Shown: piece by piece, positions 8,862 through 18,283 of the stretch | Layout: each line of letters opens with the position of its first letter | How positions within the stretch are numbered: the stretch's first letter is position 1 | Made by a program: the position numbers and the translations under genes | The notes under the pieces: model-generated | What the model was told of the DNA's origin: nothing | The model's database searches: none | Seen by the model: only the letters and a program-made list of their open reading frames with translations | Source: Chlorobiota bacterium | Lineage (GTDB): Bacteria; Bacteroidota; Ignavibacteria; Kapaibacteriales; UBA961 | Assembly (NCBI GenBank): GCA_014191195.1 | Contig: BJGZ01000001.1 | Coordinates: 1 to 64,000, forward strand | Direction of reading: 5' to 3' | DNA: 64,000 bases

Positions 8862-11036
8862 TTATTCTGTTTCTTCGTCTTCTATGAATTTTAGGTCTAT
8901 TTGTCTTTTATCTATATTAACATTTACTATTTCTACATACACAGGACTTCCGATACGGAATACTTGTTTGGTTCTTTTGCCTACCAATCGAAATTGTTGT
9001 TCTTCAAAATAATAATAATCATCACTTAAGTCACGGATATGTAATAATCCTTCGATATTAAGGCTAGACAATAGAACAAATAAGCCAAAACTAGTTACGC
9101 TTGTAACAGTTCCTTTGATTCTAGAGCCAAGATGTCTTTTGGCTAATTGTGCAGATGCTAATCGAGTAGAGGCTCTTTCTGCATTTACGGCTTGTCTTTC
9201 TTGTAAAGAGCAATGTGCTGAGGCATCAATCAAATACTCATTCAAATAGCGAATTCTATTATCGTTTGGCCTTTCTGATGCATATTCTTTAAGCAGCCTA
9301 TGAACCAATACATCTGGATAACGTCTAATTGGTGAAGTGAAATGAGTATAATCAGAAAATCCCAATCCATAATGTCCAATATTTTCTTCTACATAAATGG
9401 CTTTGGCCATAGAGCGCAAAAGAAATTGATTGATCACCATTTTTTCGGGTAAATGTGCAACATGTTCTAAAATTGTATTTAATTCTCTTGAGCTTGGAAC
9501 ACCATTTGGAACATGTACACCCAATGCTTTAACAAAACGTAAAACATCTTTTAATTTCATCATATCTGGTTCATCATGAACCCGATAAATAAAAGGCAAT
9601 ACCCCTTTTTTTAGATGTTTTTTGCTTATATGTTTTACATGCAAAGCAATAGTTTGATTAGCCAATAACATGCATTCTTCTACTAATGATGTAGCATCTG
9701 TTCTTGTTTTTAATACTGCAGCTATTGGAAATTTATGTTCATCTAAAGAAAACTTCGTTTCTTGAGTTACAAAGTCTACTCCACCTTTTTTATATCGTAT
9801 ATCTCTTAGTGTTAAAGAGAGTTTATAGAGTTCTAATACTAATTCATGATAGGGACCTTGTCCGGTATCTATAATAGATTGAGCTTCTGCATAAGTAAAA
9901 CGTTTACAACTTTTTATTACAGTTTCACTTACAGAATAATCATGTACATTTCCATGTTCATCACAATCCATAAATACGCTAAAAGCAAGTCTTACTTTAT
10001 TAGGTTGCAAAGAGCATATTTCATTAGATAAAGATTCTGGTAGCATTGGAACAACTCTATCAACAAGATATGTGCTGGTTGCCCTTCGATAGGCTTCTTT
10101 ATCTAATAATGATTCTTCTTTTACATATGCAGTTACATCGGCAATATGAACACCCAAACGTTTTAAGCCATTGGGTAAATCTTCTAGCGATAATGCATCA
10201 TCAAAATCTCTGGCATCATCTGGATCTATGGTTATAATTACAGATTTTCTTAAATCTAATCTATCAGAGATTTCTGATTTGCTTGGAAGTTTAGCAACTA
10301 ATACAGCTTCTTGTTCAACTTCTGTAGGAAAATTCACAGGGAGATTGAATTCTTTCATTATGCCAGCAAATTCTACAGAAGGATCTCCTGATTTACCAAG
10401 AATTTCAATAACTTCAGCTTCTGGACTTTTATGTGGGTCTTCCCATTTTAAGAATTTACAGACAACTTTATCGCCGGCTTTTGCTTTTCCAATTTTTCTT
10501 GCTGGAATTAAAAAATCGACAAGATATTTTTCTTCATCAGGAATTACAAAATAAAAATCTCCATCATATTCTAATGTACCAGGAATAGGTAAATCAGATC
10601 TTTTAACGATATCAGTTACTATACCATATGGCTTTTTATCTTTTTTTAAGGCCAATAATTTAACGCGTACAGAATCGCCATCCATTGCAGTTCCGATATG
10701 CTGGGGGCGCACATAAATAATTGGGAATTCTGCTGAATCTGTTTCTATAGTAGCCCTATTATATTCAAAACGCAAAATCCCCTTGAATGCACTGAATTCA
10801 CCTAAAGGCCTCATTCCAAAGCGTCTACGAGTAGATTTAAAAATGAGTTTATTTTGGTCTAAATCATTTAATGTAACACGTAACGCATCATATTCTTTAC
10901 TATCTGAAGTTATTCCAAGTGCTTTAGAAATTTCATTTAATTTCAGCATTGCAGGTGTATGTTCTTTTAATAAAGCTAGGATTGCTTCAGAGATTGAATC
11001 AATAGGAACGGTTTGTTTTATAGTTTTTTTTGACAT
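8862..11036 (-). CDS. rnr: Ribonuclease R (3'-5' exoribonuclease)
   Basis: A 724-residue RNase II/R-family enzyme that processively degrades RNA from the 3' end, including structured RNA. Domain order is an N-terminal winged helix (about 12-75), cold-shock domains (about 80-215), the RNB catalytic domain and a C-terminal S1 domain (about 635-720). The metal-binding catalytic motif DARDFDDA lies at 274-281. HYGLGFSDYTHFTSPIRRYPD is the conserved RNB motif. There is only a short tail after S1, unlike the long Lys-rich tail of E. coli RNase R. It lies 19 nt from the upstream DUF885 gene. Confidence 0.94.
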   Translation of the reverse strand: MSKKTIKQTVPIDSISEAILALLKEHTPAMLKLNEISKALGITSDSKEYDALRVTLNDLDQNKLIFKSTRRRFGMRPLGEFSAFKGILRFEYNRATIETDSAEFPIIYVRPQHIGTAMDGDSVRVKLLALKKDKKPYGIVTDIVKRSDLPIPGTLEYDGDFYFVIPDEEKYLVDFLIPARKIGKAKAGDKVVCKFLKWEDPHKSPEAEVIEILGKSGDPSVEFAGIMKEFNLPVNFPTEVEQEAVLVAKLPSKSEISDRLDLRKSVIITIDPDDARDFDDALSLEDLPNGLKRLGVHIADVTAYVKEESLLDKEAYRRATSTYLVDRVVPMLPESLSNEICSLQPNKVRLAFSVFMDCDEHGNVHDYSVSETVIKSCKRFTYAEAQSIIDTGQGPYHELVLELYKLSLTLRDIRYKKGGVDFVTQETKFSLDEHKFPIAAVLKTRTDATSLVEECMLLANQTIALHVKHISKKHLKKGVLPFIYRVHDEPDMMKLKDVLRFVKALGVHVPNGVPSSRELNTILEHVAHLPEKMVINQFLLRSMAKAIYVEENIGHYGLGFSDYTHFTSPIRRYPDVLVHRLLKEYASERPNDNRIRYLNEYLIDASAHCSLQERQAVNAERASTRLASAQLAKRHLGSRIKGTVTSVTSFGLFVLLSSLNIEGLLHIRDLSDDYYYFEEQQFRLVGKRTKQVFRIGSPVYVEIVNVNIDKRQIDLKFIEDEETE

Positions 11037-11055
11037 AGTTTTTTCTGTGATTTCC

Positions 11056-12825
11056 CTAATTATTTTTTTGGGCTTTCATCCATTGATGCATATGTTGTTG
11101 TAATACATGTAAAGGTATAGCTCCGTTTTCTAATACTGCATCATGAAAATCGGATAAAGAGAATTGTGTACCAAGTGTATCTTGTGCTTCTTTTCTTAAG
11201 GCAATAATTGCAAGTTGTCCAATCTTATATGCTAATGCTTGGCCTGGCCATACTATATATCTATCAATTTCAGATCTAGTATCTAGTTCTGAATTTCCGG
11301 TATGTTCTAACATAAATTGAACGCCTTGTTCCCTTGTCATTTTTCCTGTATGAATTCCAGCATCAACAACAAGACGGCAAGCACGCCACATTTCAAAAGT
11401 TAAAGAACCATATTTTTGAATTGTATCTGTATACATATTCATTTCATATCCTAAACTTTCTGCATATAATGCCCATCCTTCTACAAAAGCATTATATCCC
11501 ATTTGAGTTCTAACCCAAGGCATATCTGATAATTCTTGTGTTAAGGATATCTGAAGGTGATGTCCAGGAACTGCCTCATGCAATGCAAGTGCTGTCATTG
11601 TATGTTTTGGCCTAGACGCCAGATCGTATGTATTCACATAAAAATATCCTGGCCTTGAACGGTCTAAAGGAGCAGAATAATAATATGCTTGTGGTGCTGA
11701 TGCAGCCCTATAGTTTTCCATTTCTTTTAAAGCATATTTGGCTTTAGGCAATCTGCCAAAAAGATGTATTAATTGCTTGTCTACTTTAGATAAAATTTCA
11801 CGATAATCGTTAAGCATACTATCTTTATCTGTATACTTAAAAGCAGCATTTTGCAATAAATAGGAATTAAATGCGGCTAAATCACCTGTAAAGTTTAGTT
11901 CATTTTTAACTTCTTCCATTAAAGCTGTAATTCTTTGTACCTCTTTTAATCCTAAAGAATATATCTCATCAGGATGTAATGTGGTAGTAGTTTGTTGTTT
12001 TATAGCATAAGCATATCGTTCTTTACCATCTGGCAAGCTATAAATACCATCTGTATTTCTAGCATGTGGTAAATATTCAGTTTCTAAATATGCATACAGT
12101 TTTTTATATGCTGGAATCGTATAATTCTTTAATGCTTGAATAATCAAATCCTTTATGATGATTTGATCTTGTTTATTTTCAAGCCCATCAAGAGATTTCA
12201 AAGGAATAGAAAATGGAAGACTATCAATATCTTGAGAAATAAAGGGTGTGATTTGTGCTAAAATCTGTTTGATAGAAAATGCTGGAGACACAAGTTTAGC
12301 TTTTATACCAAGATTCATATTTTCAATAACTTGGTTTACTTGTATGGAAAATAGCTTAAGGGTTTGTATATATGTATGATAATCATTGATACTTTTGAAA
12401 GGATGAGATTCTATCAATTGAGGGAAATATATATGAATTCCATCTTGCTGAGTTAAAGGCATATAATGCCAATTAAATTTTTGCCCTTCGATTGTTTCTT
12501 CTAATTGCTCTTTGAATAAAGTGTAAGTAAGCTTGTCTTGTCCTTTAAGGGAAGATTCATCAACAGATTGCAGAGAAAGTAAAAATGTTCTTAAAGAATC
12601 ATATTTAGCATGTTCGGCTTTATCAGAAAGATCGCTCAGTTTATCATTAAAGCGATAATCTCCATCATATTTAGCGCTTTCTGGATTGGTTCTTAGGTAA
12701 AACTCTTTATAGTCAGATAATATATTGTAGAATTTTTCTTTGTTTTCCATAGAATTAGCATAGCAATTCTTATTCGGTATTATCAAACCGATATAAAGAA
12801 ACGCATACATAAATAGATATTTCAT
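11056..12825 (-). CDS. DUF885-family exported metallopeptidase-like protein
   Basis: About 589 residues from the preferred start. The signature HEAVPGHH (416-423) and downstream FVEGWALYAE segment are the conserved core of DUF885 proteins, which resemble gluzincin zinc peptidases. Activity is inferred, not shown. An upstream ATG at 12855 would add 10 residues. ATG 12825 is preferred because it puts MKYLF directly before the hydrophobic core of a signal peptide ending near NCYANS. The protein is therefore likely periplasmic, or a lipoprotein if the Cys is lipidated. It lies between the MoxR gene and rnr in the same run. Confidence 0.86.
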   Translation of the reverse strand: MKYLFMYAFLYIGLIIPNKNCYANSMENKEKFYNILSDYKEFYLRTNPESAKYDGDYRFNDKLSDLSDKAEHAKYDSLRTFLLSLQSVDESSLKGQDKLTYTLFKEQLEETIEGQKFNWHYMPLTQQDGIHIYFPQLIESHPFKSINDYHTYIQTLKLFSIQVNQVIENMNLGIKAKLVSPAFSIKQILAQITPFISQDIDSLPFSIPLKSLDGLENKQDQIIIKDLIIQALKNYTIPAYKKLYAYLETEYLPHARNTDGIYSLPDGKERYAYAIKQQTTTTLHPDEIYSLGLKEVQRITALMEEVKNELNFTGDLAAFNSYLLQNAAFKYTDKDSMLNDYREILSKVDKQLIHLFGRLPKAKYALKEMENYRAASAPQAYYYSAPLDRSRPGYFYVNTYDLASRPKHTMTALALHEAVPGHHLQISLTQELSDMPWVRTQMGYNAFVEGWALYAESLGYEMNMYTDTIQKYGSLTFEMWRACRLVVDAGIHTGKMTREQGVQFMLEHTGNSELDTRSEIDRYIVWPGQALAYKIGQLAIIALRKEAQDTLGTQFSLSDFHDAVLENGAIPLHVLQQHMHQWMKAQKNN

Positions 12826-12878
12826 GGTATCTCGATTAGAGATAATTATAAGCAATTATTACTTTTAATAGTATATAC

Positions 12879-13862
12879 TTATAATTCTTTTAGTAACATT
12901 TGAATAATGTGAGAAGGAGAAATATTATCTGCCTCGGCACTAAAATTTGTAACAATTCTATGACGCAGCACAGGTTCTGCAACAGCACGAATATCATCTA
13001 TTTCTGGAGTAAAAGCGCCACGCATGGCTGCTCTTGTTTTAGCACCAAGCACTAAAAATTGAGATGCTCTTGGGCCGGCACCATAACTTAAGAAGTCTTT
13101 AACTGTTTTAGATTTAGTTGTTTGGGGCCTAGTAGAACGTACAAGAGATACTGCATAATTAACTACATTATCAGATACAGGAATTTTCCTTGCTATATCC
13201 TGATAAAACATAATATCTTTTGCTGATAAGATAGGATTAATAGTAGGTTGAATATCGGTTGTTGTGCTATGTACAATTGCTTGTTCTTCTTGTTCAGATG
13301 GATAATCCAACCATAAATTGAACATAAATCTATCTAACTGAGCTTCTGGTAAAGGATAAGTACCTTCTTGTTCTATAGGATTTTGCGTTGCTAATACAAA
13401 AAATGGTTCATCTAATATATAAGTAGTGCCGGAAGCAGTAACAGAATGTTCTTGCATAGCTTCTAATAAAGCAGCTTGTGTTTTAGGTGGAGTTCTATTG
13501 ATTTCATCTGCTAACACTATTTGGGCAAAAACAGGTCCTTTTACAAAACGAAACTGTTTTTGGCCAGTTACCATATTATCTTCAATAATTTCTGTACCCG
13601 TAATATCACTTGGCATTAAATCAGGTGTAAATTGAATTCGATTGAATGTTAAATTCATTGATTTAGCTAAAGTTCTAATTAATAGAGTTTTAGCTAATCC
13701 TGGAACACCAACCAATAAACAATGTCCCCTTGAAAATAAAGAAATAAGTAATTGATCTATTATATCATGCTGACCAATAATAGCTTTACCGATTTCTTTA
13801 CGAATTGAAGCTGAAGCTTCTGCTAATGAGCGGACAGCTTCCGCATCTGAAATATGTGCCAT
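12879..13862 (-). CDS. MoxR-family AAA+ ATPase
   Basis: A 327-residue AAA ATPase with Walker A GVPGLAKT at 52-59, Walker B and sensor region VLADEINRTPPKTQ at about 116-129, and the ATQNPIEQEGTYPLPEAQLDRF motif diagnostic of MoxR proteins. These are chaperone-like ATPases that usually work with a von Willebrand factor A partner and often precede a DUF58 gene. No DUF58 or VWA gene is adjacent here: the next gene downstream is the DUF885 protein. It is the first gene of the minus-strand run and has a TATTTTTG -7 element about 90 nt upstream. Confidence 0.9.
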   Translation of the reverse strand: MAHISDAEAVRSLAEASASIRKEIGKAIIGQHDIIDQLLISLFSRGHCLLVGVPGLAKTLLIRTLAKSMNLTFNRIQFTPDLMPSDITGTEIIEDNMVTGQKQFRFVKGPVFAQIVLADEINRTPPKTQAALLEAMQEHSVTASGTTYILDEPFFVLATQNPIEQEGTYPLPEAQLDRFMFNLWLDYPSEQEEQAIVHSTTTDIQPTINPILSAKDIMFYQDIARKIPVSDNVVNYAVSLVRSTRPQTTKSKTVKDFLSYGAGPRASQFLVLGAKTRAAMRGAFTPEIDDIRAVAEPVLRHRIVTNFSAEADNISPSHIIQMLLKEL

Positions 13863-13951
13863 GTAGTATAATTTTGGATAAAGAATAGTATTGATTTTTA
13901 GGACGCATTATGAGGCAATTTCTTGCTTCAAAATAAAAAAGTTCTCGACAA

Positions 13952-13959
13952 CAAAAATA
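13952..13959 (-). promoter_or_regulatory. Bacteroidota-type -7 element upstream of the MoxR gene
   Basis: Read on the minus strand this is TATTTTTG, an exact TANNTTTG match, in the 118-nt gap before the MoxR start. No good TTG/TTTG -33 element is seen at the right spacing, so the call rests on the -7 motif and position. It would drive the MoxR-DUF885-rnr-M61-ptrB run. Confidence 0.4.
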
Positions 13960-13980
13960 CTGTGTTTAAAAGTAACATAA

Positions 13981-15465
13981 CTATAAACGTTCTATAGTAA
14001 GCATATTCGTTCTGGATCTAGCTACAATTGGTCTACCAGAGGTTATCAAAACGGTAGAATCTTTATGAAAATACTTGTGTTTTACTAAAAATTCTTTCAT
14101 TTCTTCAACAGTTTCATCTGTACCAGATACTTTATGGATAACTAAACCAGTAACTCCCCAAAATAATCCAACGCGCCTAGCTATATGTTCAAATTCTGTC
14201 ATAGCTATTATAGGTGAAATTGGCCTTTTATTTGAAATTAATAATGCTGTTTCACCTGATAAACTTAAAGTAAGAATACCTTTTATCCCTGGATCTTCTG
14301 CTATTGTAGCTGCTGCAGATGCAATAAGCAAAGCAATAGATTCTTTGCCAGAAATATATGATTCACGTCTTCTTAAACGTATGTCATCTTGTAATAAATG
14401 TTTTTCAGCTTCTTTGCAAATTGTACGCATATAACTAACTGTTTCTACAGGATAAGAACCAACGCTTGTTTCTGCTGATAGCATTACTACATCTGTACCA
14501 TCTAAAACTGCATTTGCTACATCGCTTGCTTCTGCTCTTGTAGGACGTGGATTATATATCATCGATTCTAGCATTTGAGTTGCAGTAATAACAGGTTTGG
14601 CATATTTATTACACATTGCAATGATTTTCTTTTGTGCAGATGGAACTTCTGCAGCTGGAATTTCTACTCCTAAATCTCCACGTGCTACCATGATAGCATC
14701 TGCTTCTTTTACTATATCTTCAATATTAACAACTGCCTCAGGCTTTTCAATTTTGGCAATAACCCATTGGCTGCCACCAGACTTTTTAATGTATTTTTTT
14801 ATATTAATGATATCTTCTGCTTTTCTAACAAAAGATAAAGCTATATAATCTACATTATGAGCAATGGCAAATTTTACATCATCTTTATCTTTGTCAGACA
14901 TAGATGGTTGGCTTATATCAATATTGGGTAGATTTATTCCTTTTCGTGATTTTAACATTCCACCATTCATCACTGTTACCAAAATCAAAGGATTATCTAC
15001 TTTTTTAACAATAACTTGCATCAAACCATCATCAAATAAAAGTATATCGCCAACTTTTACATCTTTTGCAATAGATGGATATTCAACGGGTATTATATTA
15101 TCTGGTTTAGATGTTTTTAACTTTTTTAATTGAGTACTGTCTGCTATATAAATATTCTTCCCTGTTTCCAATTGTATAACACTGTCTTTTAAATCTGATA
15201 CTCTGATTTTTGGCCCTTGTAAATCAACGATTATTGGCAAATAAATACCTAGTTCTTTTTCTGCTGCGCGGATATAATCGATATTTGCTTTATGCATTTC
15301 ATGAGATCCATGTGACATATTAAGTCTGAATGCATTTGCACCTGCTTGAACCAATTCTATTATTTTAGGTTTAGAGGCTATAGCTGGCCCCATCGTGCAT
15401 AGAATTTTGGTATAATAATGCACATAATCATTATGGAATGAAGAATTTTTTGTCTTAAGTTTCAT
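13981..15465 (-). CDS. pyk: Pyruvate kinase
   Basis: 494 residues. It converts phosphoenolpyruvate and ADP to pyruvate and ATP, the last step of glycolysis. Motifs include TKILCTMGPA near residue 19, FRLNMSHGSHE, the active-site IAKIEKPEAV with catalytic Lys, MVARGDLGVEIP and ATQMLESM. It is the last gene of an apparent SDR-murQ-pyk operon, 6 nt from murQ. The start adds about 17 residues before the TKILCT core. A later start inside that stretch is possible but no closer ATG is present. Confidence 0.96.
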   Translation of the reverse strand: MKLKTKNSSFHNDYVHYYTKILCTMGPAIASKPKIIELVQAGANAFRLNMSHGSHEMHKANIDYIRAAEKELGIYLPIIVDLQGPKIRVSDLKDSVIQLETGKNIYIADSTQLKKLKTSKPDNIIPVEYPSIAKDVKVGDILLFDDGLMQVIVKKVDNPLILVTVMNGGMLKSRKGINLPNIDISQPSMSDKDKDDVKFAIAHNVDYIALSFVRKAEDIINIKKYIKKSGGSQWVIAKIEKPEAVVNIEDIVKEADAIMVARGDLGVEIPAAEVPSAQKKIIAMCNKYAKPVITATQMLESMIYNPRPTRAEASDVANAVLDGTDVVMLSAETSVGSYPVETVSYMRTICKEAEKHLLQDDIRLRRRESYISGKESIALLIASAAATIAEDPGIKGILTLSLSGETALLISNKRPISPIIAMTEFEHIARRVGLFWGVTGLVIHKVSGTDETVEEMKEFLVKHKYFHKDSTVLITSGRPIVARSRTNMLTIERL

Positions 15466-15471
15466 TATACT

Positions 15472-16398
15472 CTATTCATTAATTTGTAAAGCTTTTTTTA
15501 TATAACCGTCTGCTTTTTCTAATAATTGTTTTGCTTTTTCAAAGGGGATATCAGTTAAACTCATGATAATCGCTGTTTTTACATGCCCACCACTTGCTTT
15601 AAGTAATTCTGATGCTTCTTCATAATTGAGTTTAGTAATTTCCATGATAATTTTCTTAGCTCTTTCCTGCAATTTCGCATTTGTGAGCTGTAAATCTACC
15701 ATGATATTTCCATAACTTTTACCAAGCCTAATCATAGCAGCTGTAGTAAGCATATTAAGAATCATTTTTTGGGCTGTTCCACTTTTCATTCTTGTAGAAC
15801 CTGCAATTATCTCTGGGCCAACTTGTGGTGCAATGATTGTGTCAACTTCTATATTCCACGATTCAAGCTGTTCTCTATCATTGGTAGTTATTAAGATTGT
15901 ATATGCTCCAATAAATTTGGCTTCTTTTAATGCTCCTCGAACAAAAGGTGTTCTTCCAGAAGCTGCAATACCACATACACAATCTTTGGCGCTAATCCCG
16001 TATTCTCTTATAATTTCTGCACCATTTTCAAAAGAATCTTCTGCACCTTCTTGAGCAGAAAACATAGCTTGATTACCGCCAGCTATAATGCCTTGAACCA
16101 TACTTGGATGTGTTCCAAATGTAGGCGGACATTCTGAAGCATCAACAATTCCTAATCTGCCACTTGTTCCAGCTCCGATATAGAAGAGGCGTCCACCCAT
16201 TTTAAAACATTCAGTAAGTGCATCAACAGCTTGAACGATATAAGTAATTTCTTTTTCTATAGCATGAGCAACTTTTGAATCTTCATTATTTATCATAGTG
16301 ATAATATCATGAGTACTCATCATATCTATATTATTAGATAGCTCGTTAATGTGCTCTGTAGCTAGCCCAGAAATTTCCTGAAAAAGAGTTTTCATCAA
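15472..16398 (-). CDS. murQ: N-acetylmuramic acid 6-phosphate etherase
   Basis: 308 residues with a SIS sugar-phosphate fold. GAGTSGRLG binds the phosphosugar, and the following DASECPPTFG contains the catalytic Glu. PEIIAGSTRMKSGTAQK and LTNAKLQERA are further MurQ signatures. The enzyme cleaves the lactyl ether of MurNAc-6-phosphate, giving GlcNAc-6-phosphate and lactate, in recycling of peptidoglycan. It lies 6 nt from both neighbours, so it is cotranscribed with pyk. No anhydro-MurNAc kinase gene is in the window. Confidence 0.96.
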   Translation of the reverse strand: MMKTLFQEISGLATEHINELSNNIDMMSTHDIITMINNEDSKVAHAIEKEITYIVQAVDALTECFKMGGRLFYIGAGTSGRLGIVDASECPPTFGTHPSMVQGIIAGGNQAMFSAQEGAEDSFENGAEIIREYGISAKDCVCGIAASGRTPFVRGALKEAKFIGAYTILITTNDREQLESWNIEVDTIIAPQVGPEIIAGSTRMKSGTAQKMILNMLTTAAMIRLGKSYGNIMVDLQLTNAKLQERAKKIIMEITKLNYEEASELLKASGGHVKTAIIMSLTDIPFEKAKQLLEKADGYIKKALQINE

Positions 16399-16404
16399 TT
16401 AGCC

Positions 16405-17169
16405 TTAATGTCTGGCAGCACCACCATCAACATTGATGGACTGTCCAGTAATAATACCAGAAGCTGGCAATGCCAAAAATGCTACCAGATTAGCTATATC
16501 TTCTGGTTCATCTGCTCTTTGAATTGCCTGTTGAGGTAAAATATGTTGTAATATAGAACTAGATAAAGTAGAATTTGCTGGCCTTTGCGTTGCAGTTAAA
16601 CCAACTGTAATTGCATTTATTGTTATACCATATATTCCGATTTCTGCTGCCAAAGACCTAGTAAATCCTATAACTCCCATTTTAGCTGCTGCATAATGAG
16701 ATAAATAGGGTGTGCCAAGCCATACAGTATTAGAAGACATCGTGATAATGCGTCCAAAACTTTGTTTTTTCATAACTGGAAGAACAGCTTGAACCGTAAG
16801 AAATAAACTTGTTAGATTAATATCTATCATTTTTTTCCACTGATCATACCGGATTAATTCAAATGGTTCTTCTTCATACATTCCTACATTATGAACAAGT
16901 ATATCGATTGTCCCAAAATGTTGTAATGTTTGCTCTATTAAATGTTGTGTTTCTTCCGGATTAGTGCAATCTGCTTTGATATACAGTGCTTTTCCTCCAA
17001 CAGCTTCAACTAAACGAACTGTTTCGGATGCATCTTCTATATCTGCGATTACAATAATTGCCCCTTCTTCGGCAAGGCGTTCACAAAAGGCACGTCCATT
17101 GCCTAATGCTGCACCTGTAACAATTGCAACTCGGTTTTGTAAACCATGTTCAAACTCATGTATTTTCAT
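16405..17169 (-). CDS. SDR-family NAD(P)-dependent oxidoreductase (FabG-like)
   Basis: 254 residues, a classical short-chain dehydrogenase. The cofactor motif TGAALGNG lies near residues 19-26 and an acidic Asp at the end of the second strand (VIADIED) suggests NAD preference. The catalytic set is complete: Asn in HNVG, Ser in TMSSNT, and YAAAK (Tyr-x3-Lys). INVDGG near the end is typical. Substrate is unknown; 3-oxoacyl reductases and sugar dehydrogenases look alike at this level. It is the first gene of the SDR-murQ-pyk set. Confidence 0.85.
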   Translation of the reverse strand: MKIHEFEHGLQNRVAIVTGAALGNGRAFCERLAEEGAIIVIADIEDASETVRLVEAVGGKALYIKADCTNPEETQHLIEQTLQHFGTIDILVHNVGMYEEEPFELIRYDQWKKMIDINLTSLFLTVQAVLPVMKKQSFGRIITMSSNTVWLGTPYLSHYAAAKMGVIGFTRSLAAEIGIYGITINAITVGLTATQRPANSTLSSSILQHILPQQAIQRADEPEDIANLVAFLALPASGIITGQSINVDGGAARH

Positions 17170-17219
17170 ATATGCTTATCAATAATTAATAATTGAAAAC
17201 AAAAATAAGGAATTCATAT

Positions 17220-18143
17220 TTATGCTCTGGGATGAGCATTTTTATATGCCTTTTTTAATCTGTCTACAGATATATGAGTATATACTTGTGTTGCTGATAA
17301 AGAACTATGGCCTAGCATCTCGCTTACCGAACTTATATCTGCACCAGCATCAAGTAAATGGGTGGCAAAGCTATGTCTTAATACATGTGGACTCTTCTGA
17401 GAACATTCTGTAATGCCTTTCATAGCTCGATTGATTATTGTATATACAACAGCCGGATTTAGCGGTTTTCCTTTATCACTTAAAAACATTCTATTATCTG
17501 GTTCTGCAGATTTTTCTCTTAATAATACAGATCTTAATGTATAGTAATGTTGTATTGCCTTTACAGCTTTTGATCCCATGGGGATGATTCTTTCTTTTTT
17601 TCCTTTACCAATCACTCTTATCGTAGAACTATGAAAATCTATTGATTGTACCTTTAGATTAATCAATTCACTTACTCGTATTCCAGAACTATAGAATAAT
17701 TCTGCCATGGCCGCATTCCTTGCGCCAGAGGGATTATCTATACTAAAACTTTGCATTAATAAGTCTATTTCATGCTGCTGTAAATATGAAGGTAATTTTT
17801 TTTCAGATTTAGGTATAGCAATAATAGCTGCAGGATTTCTTTCTATCCAACCTTGTTTATATGCAAATCGGAAAAATGATTTTACCGCGGCTATCTTAAC
17901 TCGTAAAGATTTTTTTGCTAATCCCTTATCATGCATATAACCTAAAAAAGGCCTGATATCATCAGGTTCTATAGCTGATAATTCTGGTAATTCACCATAT
18001 TCATTCAAGAGATATTCTAAAAATTCTCCTAATGCAAAACGATATGTTTCTATCGTATAAGGAGAAAATCCACGCTGAATATCACATGCGGATAAAAATT
18101 GTTTATAAGCTTGTTGAATGTCTATAGTTAGAATTGTTTCCAT
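17220..18143 (-). CDS. xerC: Tyrosine recombinase XerC/XerD
   Basis: 307 residues, the normal length for Xer recombinases. An N-terminal SAM-like DNA-binding domain (about 10-95) precedes the catalytic domain. Visible catalytic residues are Arg in SSGIRVSELI, Lys in the IGKGKKER hairpin, His-x-x-Arg in SPHVLRHSFATHLL, His in MLGHSSLS, and the nucleophile Tyr in ATQVYTH. The C-terminus HPRA is usual. It should resolve chromosome dimers at dif. XerC and XerD cannot be separated with certainty; the GHSSLS...VYTHISVDRLKKAY...HPRA tail fits XerC. It has no integrase-like context. Confidence 0.88.
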   Translation of the reverse strand: METILTIDIQQAYKQFLSACDIQRGFSPYTIETYRFALGEFLEYLLNEYGELPELSAIEPDDIRPFLGYMHDKGLAKKSLRVKIAAVKSFFRFAYKQGWIERNPAAIIAIPKSEKKLPSYLQQHEIDLLMQSFSIDNPSGARNAAMAELFYSSGIRVSELINLKVQSIDFHSSTIRVIGKGKKERIIPMGSKAVKAIQHYYTLRSVLLREKSAEPDNRMFLSDKGKPLNPAVVYTIINRAMKGITECSQKSPHVLRHSFATHLLDAGADISSVSEMLGHSSLSATQVYTHISVDRLKKAYKNAHPRA

Positions 18144-18283
18144 ACTTATTGTATAAGCAATTATTAAGCCTTTTTCTCTAAGCCAAAAAATGTACTTATA
18201 GTATAAAGACCATATATCCTATCATTGACAATTGCCCTAATAATCGCATATTGCATATTGATATTGATTTAAAGAGAAAATAC

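Noticed and set aside
10171-10554. A 127-codon open frame on the plus strand
   Set aside because: It is opposite the RNase R gene and has no recognisable protein features; same for the plus-strand frames opposite pyk (14075-14434) and icd.
17220-18143. XerC-type recombinase as a phage or integron integrase
   Set aside because: Length, HPRA C-terminus and housekeeping neighbours fit the chromosomal Xer enzyme; no att-like repeats or cargo are seen.
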